This document shows, piece by piece, positions 1-8,786 of a stretch of DNA of 46,822 bases. Each line of letters opens with the position of its first letter. The first letter of the stretch is position 1. A program made the position numbers and the translations under genes. This DNA is from Eubacteriales bacterium (GTDB lineage: Bacteria; Bacillota; Clostridia; Christensenellales; UMGS416), in NCBI GenBank assembly GCA_028693155.1, contig JAQUVY010000003.1:6195-53016 (forward strand), given 5' to 3'. The notes under the pieces are model-generated. The model ran no database searches. It was not told where the DNA came from and saw only the letters and a program-made list of their open reading frames with translations.

Positions 1-2
1 AT

Positions 3-302
3 GCCTTTACCATATTGGCCATCAGTCAGCTGTTCCACGCCATCGGGATGCGCGATGTGGATCGAAGCATCTTCCGCAAGGACGCCTTTGCCAACAAGAT
101 GATGATTTTCGCGGTGACGTTTGGTTTGGTGCTGCAGGTGGCGGTCACCGAGATCCCCTTCCTGAGCAATGTGTTCGGCACCACGCAGCTGCACTTTACC
201 GAGTGGCTGTGCCTGGCGGCGTTTTCCATGATCCCGCTGGTGTTCCACGAGATCATTGTGCTGGTTCGCCGCAAGGTCAAGCGCGGTGGCAGCCGGGCGT
301 GA
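3..302 (+). CDS. Cation-translocating P-type ATPase, C-terminal fragment (truncated by window start)
   Basis: Open frame into the window edge; ...AISQLFHAIGMRDVDRSIFRKDAFANKMMIFAV..FTEWLCLAAFSMIPLVFHEI resembles the C-terminal membrane region of Ca2+-type P-ATPases. Confidence 0.8.
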   Translation, partial: AFTILAISQLFHAIGMRDVDRSIFRKDAFANKMMIFAVTFGLVLQVAVTEIPFLSNVFGTTQLHFTEWLCLAAFSMIPLVFHEIIVLVRRKVKRGGSRA

Positions 303-332
303 TCGTCGGAGATGATGATTTTTTCTAATACC

Positions 333-365
333 AAAAGCCCCTCGCGCAGGCGAGGGGCTTTTTTT
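333..365 (+). terminator. Intrinsic terminator after P-type ATPase
   Basis: AAGCCCCTCG-cgcagg-CGAGGGGCTT followed by a T run. Confidence 0.9.
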
Positions 366-399
366 CAAAGAGCTTTCTGACGCGGAGCAGATTGCCGGT

Positions 400-1488
400 A
401 CATGGATGGGCTTCACGGAAAGGGCTGCGAGGGAGGGATCCTCTTGCAGGGGTTCTCCTTGTGACATTAACTATCCTTTGGAGGACTCGCCTCCGGCGGG
501 GGATAAACCCTTGTGCGGAAGCAAGCCAAGTGCTGCAAGCGCGTCCGCTATTTGGGCATTCCTGCGGAATACCCTATCGCTTCCACGCGAGCCGTGTTTC
601 GGCGTAGCCGAAACACTCGGAAGAGGGGACGTTGTTTTATTACCGCTCCCGTGATTGTTGCCAAGGCAACAACACTGCGCTGGGCTTCCACGTGTTTTAG
701 CTGCCAGTGCCGCTGGGACGGCACTGGTTTGATGCGTCCCCTTGTTCCCCTTAACGATCCCCAGCACCCCTACCGTCTGGGGGCACCCCAGACCCCGGGA
801 GCACTTCGGCCTTTGGCCGAAGTGCGTGGGTAGCTAAAAGCAACTGCTGACGTTGAAGAGCGAGCAAGCGACAATAGGGCGACAGCCCTATGACAGCGCC
901 GCGAGCCAGCAGGAAGCGTTTCGCCGCAGGCGAAACGCGAGGGTAGCTAAGAATGACTGCTGACGCTGATGCCGAAAGGAACACCGCAGGTGTTCCGAAA
1001 GGCAACGGCGAAACGCGAGGGTAGCTAAGAATGACTGCTGACGCTGATGCCGAAAGGAACACCGCAGGTGTTCCGAAAGGCAACGGCGAAACGCGAGGGT
1101 AGCTAAGAATGACTGCTAACGCTGATGCCGAAAGGAACACCGCAGGTGTTCCGAGAGGCAACGGCGAAACGCGAGGGCAGCTAAGAATGACTGCTAACGC
1201 TGATGCCGAAAGGAACACCGCAGGTGTTCCGAAAGACGGCAAGGCGCGAGGGCAACCAAGAATAACTGCGGACGCAAAAAACGGCTTCACCGCATGTTGC
1301 CTGCCCTCGGGAACGATGCTCCGGGCGTCTTTACAGCTTCTCCACGATGAAAGGGTCAAGGGATGAAGTCCCTTGTGGGGGTTCTTACTACTCCTTTTTC
1401 AACGCCGCTCTCATATTGCCGCTGTATGGCAATATTGCGCCTAGGTTGAGCGTGTTTCAACCGCCAGTGCCGCTGGAGCGGCACGGGT
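400..1488 (+). repeat. Mosaic intergenic repeat locus R1 (modules A, 78-bp array, C)
   Basis: Module A (about 404-830) matches 10110-10503 and the reverse complement of 26447-26800; tandem 78-bp units; module C (about 1290-1488) matches 2970-3170. Confidence 0.9.
931..1255 (+). repeat. 78-bp tandem repeat array, about 4 units
   Basis: gggtagctaa / gggcagctaa recur at 941, 1019, 1097, 1175 (exact 78-bp period), then a diverged 75-bp step; each unit contains GGAACACC-gca-GGTGTTCC. Confidence 0.95.
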
Positions 1489-1499
1489 GAGCTTCGCGG

Positions 1500-2789
1500 T
1501 TAAAGTTGCGATGGTTGCAGGCAGGAACGCGCGAATTCCCAATCCCCGTCATATTCTCTCACGAGAATACTGGGGCAGCCCAGTTCCCAGTGCAGGCGGT
1601 TGTCATCCCAACGATCGCCAATGCCCGCGGCAGGTGTTTGCCCGCCCAGCGCCGTGCGCAACTCGGACAACCGCTGCTCCGCAGAGCTGCCCAGCACAAG
1701 TGTGCCCTCGGGGAAGTCAGTTTCAGCCAGCCAGCGGCGGGTGGTCTCAGCGGTTTGCGTCGGGCGAAAGGCCAGGTACAGGATGCGGTAATGCTGCGCG
1801 GCATCCCGCAAGAAAGCCGCGGCACCGGGCACGGCTGCGTCGGTCAGCAGCTGCGCGGGGTCATAAAAGGCCTCTTGCCCCAGCAAATTCAGCCGGTGGC
1901 GGTCATCGCACAGCGTGCCGTCCACCTGCACCAGCAGCCACGGCTTGTCACCGGGAGCGCTCAGGCGTTCCAGCTGAGATAAAGTGTACGCCTCCGCATC
2001 GTAGGGATAGGCATACCCCAGCAGGTCAGCGGTTTCCCGCGCCGTGTCGCAGAACAAATCCATGGTTTCGCGGATGGCGCGCAGAATGTCCGCTTTTTCG
2101 TAGCGCGCAAAGGCGTGTGCCAGGCGGTCATGATCGGCTTTGCCCAGCCAGGCGTCTAAAAAGCGGCCGGCGTGCCAGACCTCGCCGTCGTTGGCCAACC
2201 GTCGGCACTCCATCATTTGCCGCAACAGATCCTTCATGTATCCGTCGACGCAGGTTTTTGCCGCCCAGATTTCACCGCGCAGCGCCTTTTTCGTTGCCCA
2301 AAGCACATGGAACAAAAAGGTATGGGTCAGGTTGGCAAATGTTGCGGCATCAAAGGGCTTCGGTGTCTCTGGTAAATGCGCGCAGCGCTGAAGCGTCTGC
2401 AAAAAGCCAGCTTTATCCACGGGCAGCTGCCATCCCCGGTCAAAAAAGGACTGCAAAAGCGGATCCGCCGCGATCTCTTCCAGCCGGGAAGTGGGATAGA
2501 GCATAAAATCCGCATCGTGCGCGTCGTCATAAAACACCCGCCGCTCCATACCGTTTGCGGCGGTGGGTTCGATGAAGGAAAGAGATACCCGGCCAAACTG
2601 ATTCAGCCAAGCGTCATCGGTTAGAAAAAAGTCGGGATCGTCCACCACCAGCAACACGTCGCAGTCCGAGTATTCATCGGCAGGACGTTCCCGCCGCGCG
2701 CGCGAGCCGAAAAGGGCCATGACCTGCACGCGAGGGGAAGCGGCGCACCACGCCGCCAGATCTTCCAAAAAGCGTTGGTAAAAATCCAT
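1500..2789 (-). CDS. Aminoglycoside 6-adenylyltransferase-like (AadK/AadE-type) nucleotidyltransferase fused to C-terminal HAD-like domain
   Basis: N-term GSRARRERPADEYSDCDVLLVVDD; C-term LLVQVDGTLCDDRHR...GIGDRWDDNRLHWELG; RBS aggagg before ATG. Confidence 0.8.
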   Translation of the reverse strand: MDFYQRFLEDLAAWCAASPRVQVMALFGSRARRERPADEYSDCDVLLVVDDPDFFLTDDAWLNQFGRVSLSFIEPTAANGMERRVFYDDAHDADFMLYPTSRLEEIAADPLLQSFFDRGWQLPVDKAGFLQTLQRCAHLPETPKPFDAATFANLTHTFLFHVLWATKKALRGEIWAAKTCVDGYMKDLLRQMMECRRLANDGEVWHAGRFLDAWLGKADHDRLAHAFARYEKADILRAIRETMDLFCDTARETADLLGYAYPYDAEAYTLSQLERLSAPGDKPWLLVQVDGTLCDDRHRLNLLGQEAFYDPAQLLTDAAVPGAAAFLRDAAQHYRILYLAFRPTQTAETTRRWLAETDFPEGTLVLGSSAEQRLSELRTALGGQTPAAGIGDRWDDNRLHWELGCPSILVREYDGDWEFARSCLQPSQL

Positions 2790-2827
2790 GTGATCCTCCT
2801 TTAAAAAAGCGGTAATGCTCTTTTGAG

Positions 2828-3175
2828 AGCCATGTTTTGAGCGCCTATGCGGCCTTTATCCAAAGGGATGACCCCCCGCGAGTGCCGCCCATGCGGCACT
2901 CTATATGGGTACATAAAGAGTTCGGTGGTTATTCTTAGCCATTGGGCTTGTGAGGAGGCAACGGGTTTCGCCGCACGTTGCCTGCCCTCGGGAACGATGC
3001 CGTGGGCGTCTTTGCAGCTTCTCCACGATGAAAGGGTCAAGGGATGAAGTCCCTTGTGGGGGTTCTTATTACTCTTTTTTCAACACCGCTCTCATATTGC
3101 CGCTGTGCGGCAATATTGCGCTTAGGTTGAGCGTGCTTCAGCCGCCAGTGCCGCTGGAGCGGCACTGGTTATTCT
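2828..3175 (+). repeat. Mosaic intergenic repeat locus R2 (modules D and C)
   Basis: Module C matches 1290-1488; module D (tacataaagagttcggtggttattcttagccattgggcttgtgag) matches the reverse complement of about 26905-26960. Confidence 0.9.
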
Positions 3176-3207
3176 CAAGGGGCGACCATCTCGCCCCACT
3201 GCGGCAG

Positions 3208-4098
3208 TTATCCCTGCGTTTCCGCCGAGGATGAGGCTGCTTCCCGGGTGATATAGGCATCCAGCAGGGGCGCGATCCATTGATCAATGGAGGAAAAAGC
3301 AAAGCCATCGGCCTGGGCTTTTGCGGTGTCCAGCCAGTAAGCGGGGGCACCGTTGTAGGGTGCGGGGTCTCCATTTGCTGACAGGATCGCCTCGCGGCCG
3401 GTTTTGCTGCGCACATAGTCCAACACCTGATGCACGGTCACGGTGCCGGACGACGCGCCGTTGACCGGCCCGATCAGGCTGCTTTTGGTCAAATGGGCAA
3501 GGAAAGCCCCCGCCTCGTCGGATTTCACCAGCGCCATGGGGCAATCCGCGTTGTCCACATACATGGGAATACCTTTGACGGCGTGCTCCACATAGAAATA
3601 CAGCCGGTTTGTGTAGTCATCCTCCCCCACCACAAAGGGAAACCGCACCGCGGCGGCATTCACCTGCGGGTAGGCCTGAAACAGCGCCCGCTCGGCGTGC
3701 TGCTTGATGATGTCATAGGAGAATTCGCTTCGCCCGCACCATACCAGTTCTCCGGCCAACGGGTCAAAGTCGCTTTCCGGGGTGCCGGGACGCAGGTCGT
3801 AGACCGAGGCGGAGGAGACCATCACATACCGCGCAGGTGTGACGGTGTCCAGCAGCACCTTCATATCGTTGGAGCAGTAGGCCAGGTCATCGCACACGGC
3901 GTCAAAATGCCGGCCGCTCAGCGCCCGAGACAGCGACAAAGCGTCGGTGCGATCGGTGAGGATGTGCTCCACCGCGTCGCCAAAGTCGTCCTTTGTCCGC
4001 CCGCGCGTGGCGATGGTCACTTCATCGCCCTGGCGGAGCAGTGCCCGCACCAGGTGCTTTCCGAAAAACCTTGTTCCCCCTAAAACCAGTGTTCGCAT
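3208..4098 (-). CDS. NAD-dependent epimerase/dehydratase family protein
   Basis: MRTLVLGGTRFFGKHLVRALL Rossmann start; extended SDR-like length. Confidence 0.8.
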   Translation of the reverse strand: MRTLVLGGTRFFGKHLVRALLRQGDEVTIATRGRTKDDFGDAVEHILTDRTDALSLSRALSGRHFDAVCDDLAYCSNDMKVLLDTVTPARYVMVSSASVYDLRPGTPESDFDPLAGELVWCGRSEFSYDIIKQHAERALFQAYPQVNAAAVRFPFVVGEDDYTNRLYFYVEHAVKGIPMYVDNADCPMALVKSDEAGAFLAHLTKSSLIGPVNGASSGTVTVHQVLDYVRSKTGREAILSANGDPAPYNGAPAYWLDTAKAQADGFAFSSIDQWIAPLLDAYITREAASSSAETQG

Positions 4099-4111
4099 AA
4101 AGACTTCCTTA

Positions 4112-4145
4112 AAAAATCAAGAACCCGGCTTTGCGGCGCGGGTTC
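4112..4145 (-). terminator. Intrinsic terminator downstream of murG (minus strand)
   Basis: GAACCCG-N11-CGGGTTC followed on the minus strand by ttgatttttt. Confidence 0.65.
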
Positions 4146-4152
4146 TGTTCTC

Positions 4153-5223
4153 CTATGCTTTGCCGGCAGCTTGGCAGATGACGTCGGCTACCTTTTCTAC
4201 GGCGTTGCTTTGGCGGTCGGCCGCCATGACGGTGGTGATCTCGCCTTTTTGTGCCCACAGCGCGGTCAGCCCGTCCACCAAAGAAGCGGGCGTGAGCTCC
4301 TCCTGAGGCAGAACCTTGGCGAAGCCCTGCTTCTCAAAGCTCTGCGCGTTCAGGATCTGATCGCCCCGGCTGGCTGAGAGGGGCAGCGGGATGAGCAGCA
4401 TGGGCTTTTTCAGCGCCAACAGCTCATAAATGGCGTTGGAGCCTGCGCGGGAAAGCACCAGATCCGCCGCGGCAAGAAAGTCTTTCATTTCATCGGTGGC
4501 GTACTCGCATTGGTAATACCCTGGCGTACCCACCAAAGCTTTGTCCAGCTTGCCCTTGCCGCACAGATGGATGACGTTAAACCGCGGGGTCAGGCTGGGC
4601 AGCGCCTGGCGCAGCGCCTCGTTGATGGCCTGGGCACCCAGGCTGCCGCCGGTCATGAGCAGCGTGGGCTTGCCGTCGGTAAAGCCGCAGCGCGCCAGAC
4701 CGTCTGCACGGTTCCCGGAAAACAGCGTTTGGCGCATGGGCGTGCCGGTGTGCACCGCTTTGTCGCCCAAGGCCTGCGCGGCCTCGGGAAAGGTGGTGCA
4801 TACGCGATCCGCCCAGCGCAGCATGATCTTGTTGGCCAGCCCGGGCGTGAGATCCGACTCGTGCAGCACCAGCGGGATGCGCAGGCGGTGCGCCGCCATG
4901 GCCACCGGCACCGAGACAAAACCGCCCTTGGCAAAGACTGCCGCCGGCTTCATTTCCTTAAGCAGCTGGCGCGCCTGCCCCACCCCGGCCACCACACGAA
5001 AGGGGTCGGAAAAGTTCTTCATGTCGAAATAGCGGCGCAGCTTTCCGGTGCTGATGCCGTGGTAGGGAATGCCCTCTCGGCTGACCAATTCCCGCTCCAT
5101 GCCGTCGCGGGAACCAATGTATTCCACGCGGTATCCCCGCGCGCGCAAAACGGGAGCCAGCGCCAGGTTGGGGGTCACGTGACCCGCCGAGCCGCCGCCC
5201 GTTAAGATAATGAGCTCGCTCAC
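4153..5223 (-). CDS. murG: UDP-N-acetylglucosamine--N-acetylmuramyl-(pentapeptide) pyrophosphoryl-undecaprenol N-acetylglucosamine transferase
   Basis: LTGGGSAGHVTPNLAL, VLHESDLTPGLANK, GGSLGAQAIN, SRAGSNAIYE motifs. Confidence 0.95.
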   Translation of the reverse strand: MSELIILTGGGSAGHVTPNLALAPVLRARGYRVEYIGSRDGMERELVSREGIPYHGISTGKLRRYFDMKNFSDPFRVVAGVGQARQLLKEMKPAAVFAKGGFVSVPVAMAAHRLRIPLVLHESDLTPGLANKIMLRWADRVCTTFPEAAQALGDKAVHTGTPMRQTLFSGNRADGLARCGFTDGKPTLLMTGGSLGAQAINEALRQALPSLTPRFNVIHLCGKGKLDKALVGTPGYYQCEYATDEMKDFLAAADLVLSRAGSNAIYELLALKKPMLLIPLPLSASRGDQILNAQSFEKQGFAKVLPQEELTPASLVDGLTALWAQKGEITTVMAADRQSNAVEKVADVICQAAGKA

Positions 5224-5428
5224 AAAAATCCCTCCTCATCGCAAGTGGATGACAACCCGCTTATTATAGCAAAACCCGACCCGGTTGCCCAGTCCCCATG
5301 CCTTGAATTCGCCGGGCAAATGCCGTATGCTAATATATGAATTTGATCCCTCCGGCTATGTATCGCCCTGAAGGACGGCGGCGTCTTTGGCGAGAATTTC
5401 CCGGGTGATACCGCAAAAGGAGTTTTCC

Positions 5429-6910
5429 ATGCCCATTCGCTTTCAGCCCGGCGCGTCCATGTACGACGTAACGCCGGTGGAAAATATGTTTATCGAGCTT
5501 TACATGGGGCAGGTGCCCGGCGATTTCGTCAAGGTGTACCTGTACGGTCTCATGCTGTGCTACCGCGGGGAAGAGGGGGCGGCCGGTCTGGCGGATGTGG
5601 CCTCGGCGCTGGATCTGACCTGCGAGCAGGTGCGGGCGGCCTTTGCCTGCTGGGCGGAAAAGGGCGTGCTGCGCGTGGTGACCACCGACCCGCTGGAGGT
5701 GGAATATTTCAACCTGAAGAACACCTTCATCACCGGCAGCCGCGCCCAGCCCATGAAGGGGGACAGCGAGTATGAGGAGCTTTGCCAGGAGCTGCAGCAA
5801 ATGTTTCGCTCCCAGCGGATGCTTTCCCACAGCGATCTGCTGCTGGTGAAGGACTGGCTGGACACGCTGCACATGGAGGGGCCGGCCGTGGTGCTGCTGG
5901 TCAGCCTGTGCTTGCAGGAAAAGGGGTCCAAGGTGAGCTTTGCTTACCTGGACAAGGTGATGCGCAGCCGCGCCGAGGCGGGCGACAACACCTTTGAGGC
6001 CGTGGACGGCTACATCAAACGCCGGGAAGCCGTGAACAGCGGCGCGGGGCAGCTGCTGCGGCGGTGGAACATTCAGCGCGCGCCCAGCGACGACGAGATG
6101 GCGCTTTACCGCAAGTGGCGGCAGGACTGGGGCTTTGAGGAGAGCGCCATTCAGGCGGCCGCGGGGGAGATGGCCGGGTCGGCCTACCCCAATTTTAAGT
6201 ATTTGGATCGCATTCTGGACACACTGCGCCGGGAAGACGACGAGCGCTCGGGCAGCGGGGTTGCCCGCGCTCTCAAGGCGCGCTCCGCGCAGGACGATGC
6301 CTGCCTGGCGCTCATTCGCGCGCTGGGGCTGCGCTCGGCCACGCCGTCCTCTCCCGCTGTGCGGGAGCTCTATCGCCGCCGCATCGCCCAAAACTTTACC
6401 CCCGAGGCGCTGTGCGCCGCCGCCTCCACCCTGGAGCGCAAGGGTCGCTCTACTTTGGAGCATCTGGACGCGCTGCTGGACTCCTATCTGGAGCAGGGGC
6501 TGGTGACACTGGGCGCCATCGAGGCGCAAAATGCCCGTCTGGAGCAGGAGATCGAAGGGGTGCAGGTGTGGCTGCAGCTGTGGGGGATGTCGCGCGCGCC
6601 CACTGAAAATGAGTTGAAGGCCTATCGCGTGTTTACCCAGGAATGGAAGCTGCCCGCCGAGGTGCTGGAATGCGCCGCGCGGGACAGCGTGAGCGCTTCT
6701 TATCCCTTAAACTATATGAGCCGCATTTTGCGCACCTGCAAGGAGAAGGGCATCGCCACCGCCCAGCAGTACGCCGCGCAGAAGACGGCCGCCCAGCCCG
6801 GCGGGCTTAAAGACGCCGCCGAGCGGGACTACGCCAACCGCCATCAGTACACCGAGCAGGATTACCAGGCCATGTACACCGATATTTTTGATACGAAGGA
6901 TGACAAATGA
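5429..6910 (+). CDS. DnaD-domain replication protein with repeated DnaD-like C-terminal domains
   Basis: RBS aaaaggag before ATG 5429; several WxxxxxRAPxxxExxxYrxwxxxW...YPxxYxxRIL repeats. Confidence 0.75.
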   Translation: MPIRFQPGASMYDVTPVENMFIELYMGQVPGDFVKVYLYGLMLCYRGEEGAAGLADVASALDLTCEQVRAAFACWAEKGVLRVVTTDPLEVEYFNLKNTFITGSRAQPMKGDSEYEELCQELQQMFRSQRMLSHSDLLLVKDWLDTLHMEGPAVVLLVSLCLQEKGSKVSFAYLDKVMRSRAEAGDNTFEAVDGYIKRREAVNSGAGQLLRRWNIQRAPSDDEMALYRKWRQDWGFEESAIQAAAGEMAGSAYPNFKYLDRILDTLRREDDERSGSGVARALKARSAQDDACLALIRALGLRSATPSSPAVRELYRRRIAQNFTPEALCAAASTLERKGRSTLEHLDALLDSYLEQGLVTLGAIEAQNARLEQEIEGVQVWLQLWGMSRAPTENELKAYRVFTQEWKLPAEVLECAARDSVSASYPLNYMSRILRTCKEKGIATAQQYAAQKTAAQPGGLKDAAERDYANRHQYTEQDYQAMYTDIFDTKDDK

Positions 6911-7809
6911 GCGATCGCGTTTACCGGGATATTTTGGATGAACAGGCCGCCCGCCGCGCCGCGCGGGAGCAGGCCGCCGCCGGGCGATACCATGAGCTGC
7001 TGGCGCAGGACGCCGCGCTGCGCGAGGCGGCTCGCACCGTGCGCCATGCCGCGCTCACCGGGGAGGGCGAGCAAACCGCCCGGGAAGCCTGGGAAGCCCT
7101 GTGCGCCCGGGCGCTGGCAGCCCGGGGGTGGTCCGCCGACGCGCTGAACCCTGCGCCCGAATGCCCGCTTTGCGGCGACCGGGGCTATGTGCAGGGCAGG
7201 CTGTGCGCCTGCGTGCGCAACGCCGCCGCGCAGAGGCTGCTGGGCGGCAGCCGGGTGCGGGGCTTTGCCGATTTTGACGAAACCGTTTACCCCGAAGCAC
7301 CCATTCCCCCCGGCGTGACCCAGCGGGCGTATATGGCCCGCCTGCGCGGGATGATGGAGCAATACTGCTTGGATTATCCCCAGAGCCGGGAGAACTATGT
7401 CTTCACCGGCAAGGCCGGGCTGGGCAAGACCTATCTGATGGAGTGCATGGGCGCGGAGCTGATGAAGCGGGGCGCGTCGGTGGCGCGGGTCACGGCGTTT
7501 CAGGTGAACGCCATGATGGCGCGGGCGCTGCGGGGTGAGGACAGCATGGGCGTGCTTATGGACAGCGACGTACTGCTGCTGGACGATATGGGCAGCGAGC
7601 CGCTGCTGAATAAAGTCACCATCGCGGGCTTTTTCAATTTGTTTAACGAGCGGAGCATCGCCGGGCGGCCGGTGATCACCACCACCAACCTCACCCCGGC
7701 CGAGATCCAGGAGCGATATGGCGACCGGGTGTTTTCCCGTATGCTGGATAAACGGACGACGCGGGTCATTCCGTTTTACGGGGCGGATGTGCGCAACGCG
7801 CGCGGATAA
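6907..7809 (+). CDS. DnaC/IstB-like ATPase (helicase loader)
   Basis: ATGA overlap with DnaD gene; ECPLCGDRGYV, YVFTGKAGLGKTYLMECMG, LLLDDMGSE, ITTTNLTPAEIQERYGDRVFSR. Confidence 0.9.
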   Translation: MSDRVYRDILDEQAARRAAREQAAAGRYHELLAQDAALREAARTVRHAALTGEGEQTAREAWEALCARALAARGWSADALNPAPECPLCGDRGYVQGRLCACVRNAAAQRLLGGSRVRGFADFDETVYPEAPIPPGVTQRAYMARLRGMMEQYCLDYPQSRENYVFTGKAGLGKTYLMECMGAELMKRGASVARVTAFQVNAMMARALRGEDSMGVLMDSDVLLLDDMGSEPLLNKVTIAGFFNLFNERSIAGRPVITTTNLTPAEIQERYGDRVFSRMLDKRTTRVIPFYGADVRNARG

Positions 7810-7821
7810 GGAGCAGCTGGC

Positions 7822-8760
7822 GTGATCTGGTTGTGGATTTTTTTGAGCGTGGCAGTGCTGGTGATGCTGGTGCTGTACTTGGCTGCGGAGTATTTTTTTC
7901 GCATGGCCATCAGCCGCAAGGGCGTGAAGCCGTCGAAGCGGCACAAGGAAAGCGACCCCTGGGCGCCCTACCGCGACCTGATTGCAGAGGGCTCAAGCTG
8001 GATCGCCGCGCAAAACCCCGAGCGGGTCACCCTGCAAAGCTTCGACGGGCTGAAGCTGGCGGGCTTCTTTTTGCCCTGCGAGCACGCGGTGCGCACGGTT
8101 TTGTGCATGCATGGCTACCGCGGCAGCGCCCGGGGCGATTTTGCCCCGGTGGCGCGGTATTATCACGAGCACGGCTGCAATTTGCTGCTGGTGGATGAAC
8201 GCGCCCACGGCGACAGCGAGGGAAAGTACATCTGCTATGGCGTGAAGGAGCGCTTTGACTGCCGGGATTGGGCGCGCTATCTGGCGCAGCGCTTAGGAGA
8301 GGGGCATCCCATCTTTTTGGACGGCGTATCCATGGGCGGGGCGACGGTGCTCATGGCTTCGGGGCTGGAGCTGCCCGGCAGCGTGCGGGGCATCATCGCC
8401 GACTGCGGCTTTACCTCGCCTTGGGACATTTTTGTTTCGGTCATGCGGGGCGGCTTCCACCTGCCCGTATACCCGCTGCTGCCGCTGTTCGCCTGGCTTT
8501 GCCGGGCTCGGGCGGGCTTTGACCCCCGCGAGGCCTCCACGCTGGACGCCGTGCGTAAAACCCGCATCCCCATTTTTTTCTTGCATGGCGCGCGGGATCA
8601 CTTCGTGCCCACTCAAATGGGGCGGGATAATTACCAGGCCTGCGCCTCGCCCAAGGAACTGCTCATCATTCCCGAAGCGGGTCATGCGTTGAGCTATCTG
8701 CTGGACAGCAAACAGTGCCAAGAGCGCATTCAGGCGTTTTTGGATCGATATACCCTGTGA
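7822..8760 (+). CDS. Alpha/beta hydrolase
   Basis: N-term TM; MHGYRGSARGDF, GVSMGGATVLM, HGARDHFVPTQMG, EAGHA. Confidence 0.85.
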   Translation: MIWLWIFLSVAVLVMLVLYLAAEYFFRMAISRKGVKPSKRHKESDPWAPYRDLIAEGSSWIAAQNPERVTLQSFDGLKLAGFFLPCEHAVRTVLCMHGYRGSARGDFAPVARYYHEHGCNLLLVDERAHGDSEGKYICYGVKERFDCRDWARYLAQRLGEGHPIFLDGVSMGGATVLMASGLELPGSVRGIIADCGFTSPWDIFVSVMRGGFHLPVYPLLPLFAWLCRARAGFDPREASTLDAVRKTRIPIFFLHGARDHFVPTQMGRDNYQACASPKELLIIPEAGHALSYLLDSKQCQERIQAFLDRYTL

Positions 8761-8786
8761 AAACAAGCAAACGGAGGAAAGACACC

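Noticed and set aside
406-654. ORF conserved in frame across module A copies (406..654 +, 10077..10328 +, 26607..26840 -): ...PLCGSKPSAASASAIWAFLRN.LSLPREPCFG.AETLGLGDVVVSPLP
   Set aside because: Frame conservation is explained by near-identical repeat DNA; differences fall in hairpin loops and arms rather than codon third positions, no RBS, no known family. Treated as non-coding. A dN/dS test over many copies would settle it.
931-1255. Could the regular array be a CRISPR
   Set aside because: Units are contiguous 78-bp repeats without unique spacers, and no cas genes are present in the window.
751-1359. 202-aa minus ORF with 26-aa repeats
   Set aside because: Artefact of a 78-bp (26-codon) tandem repeat lacking stops; no RBS or recognisable fold.
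400-1488. Insertion sequence or integron cassette
   Set aside because: No transposase/integrase ORF, no clear terminal inverted repeat or target duplication visible; only palindromic modules.
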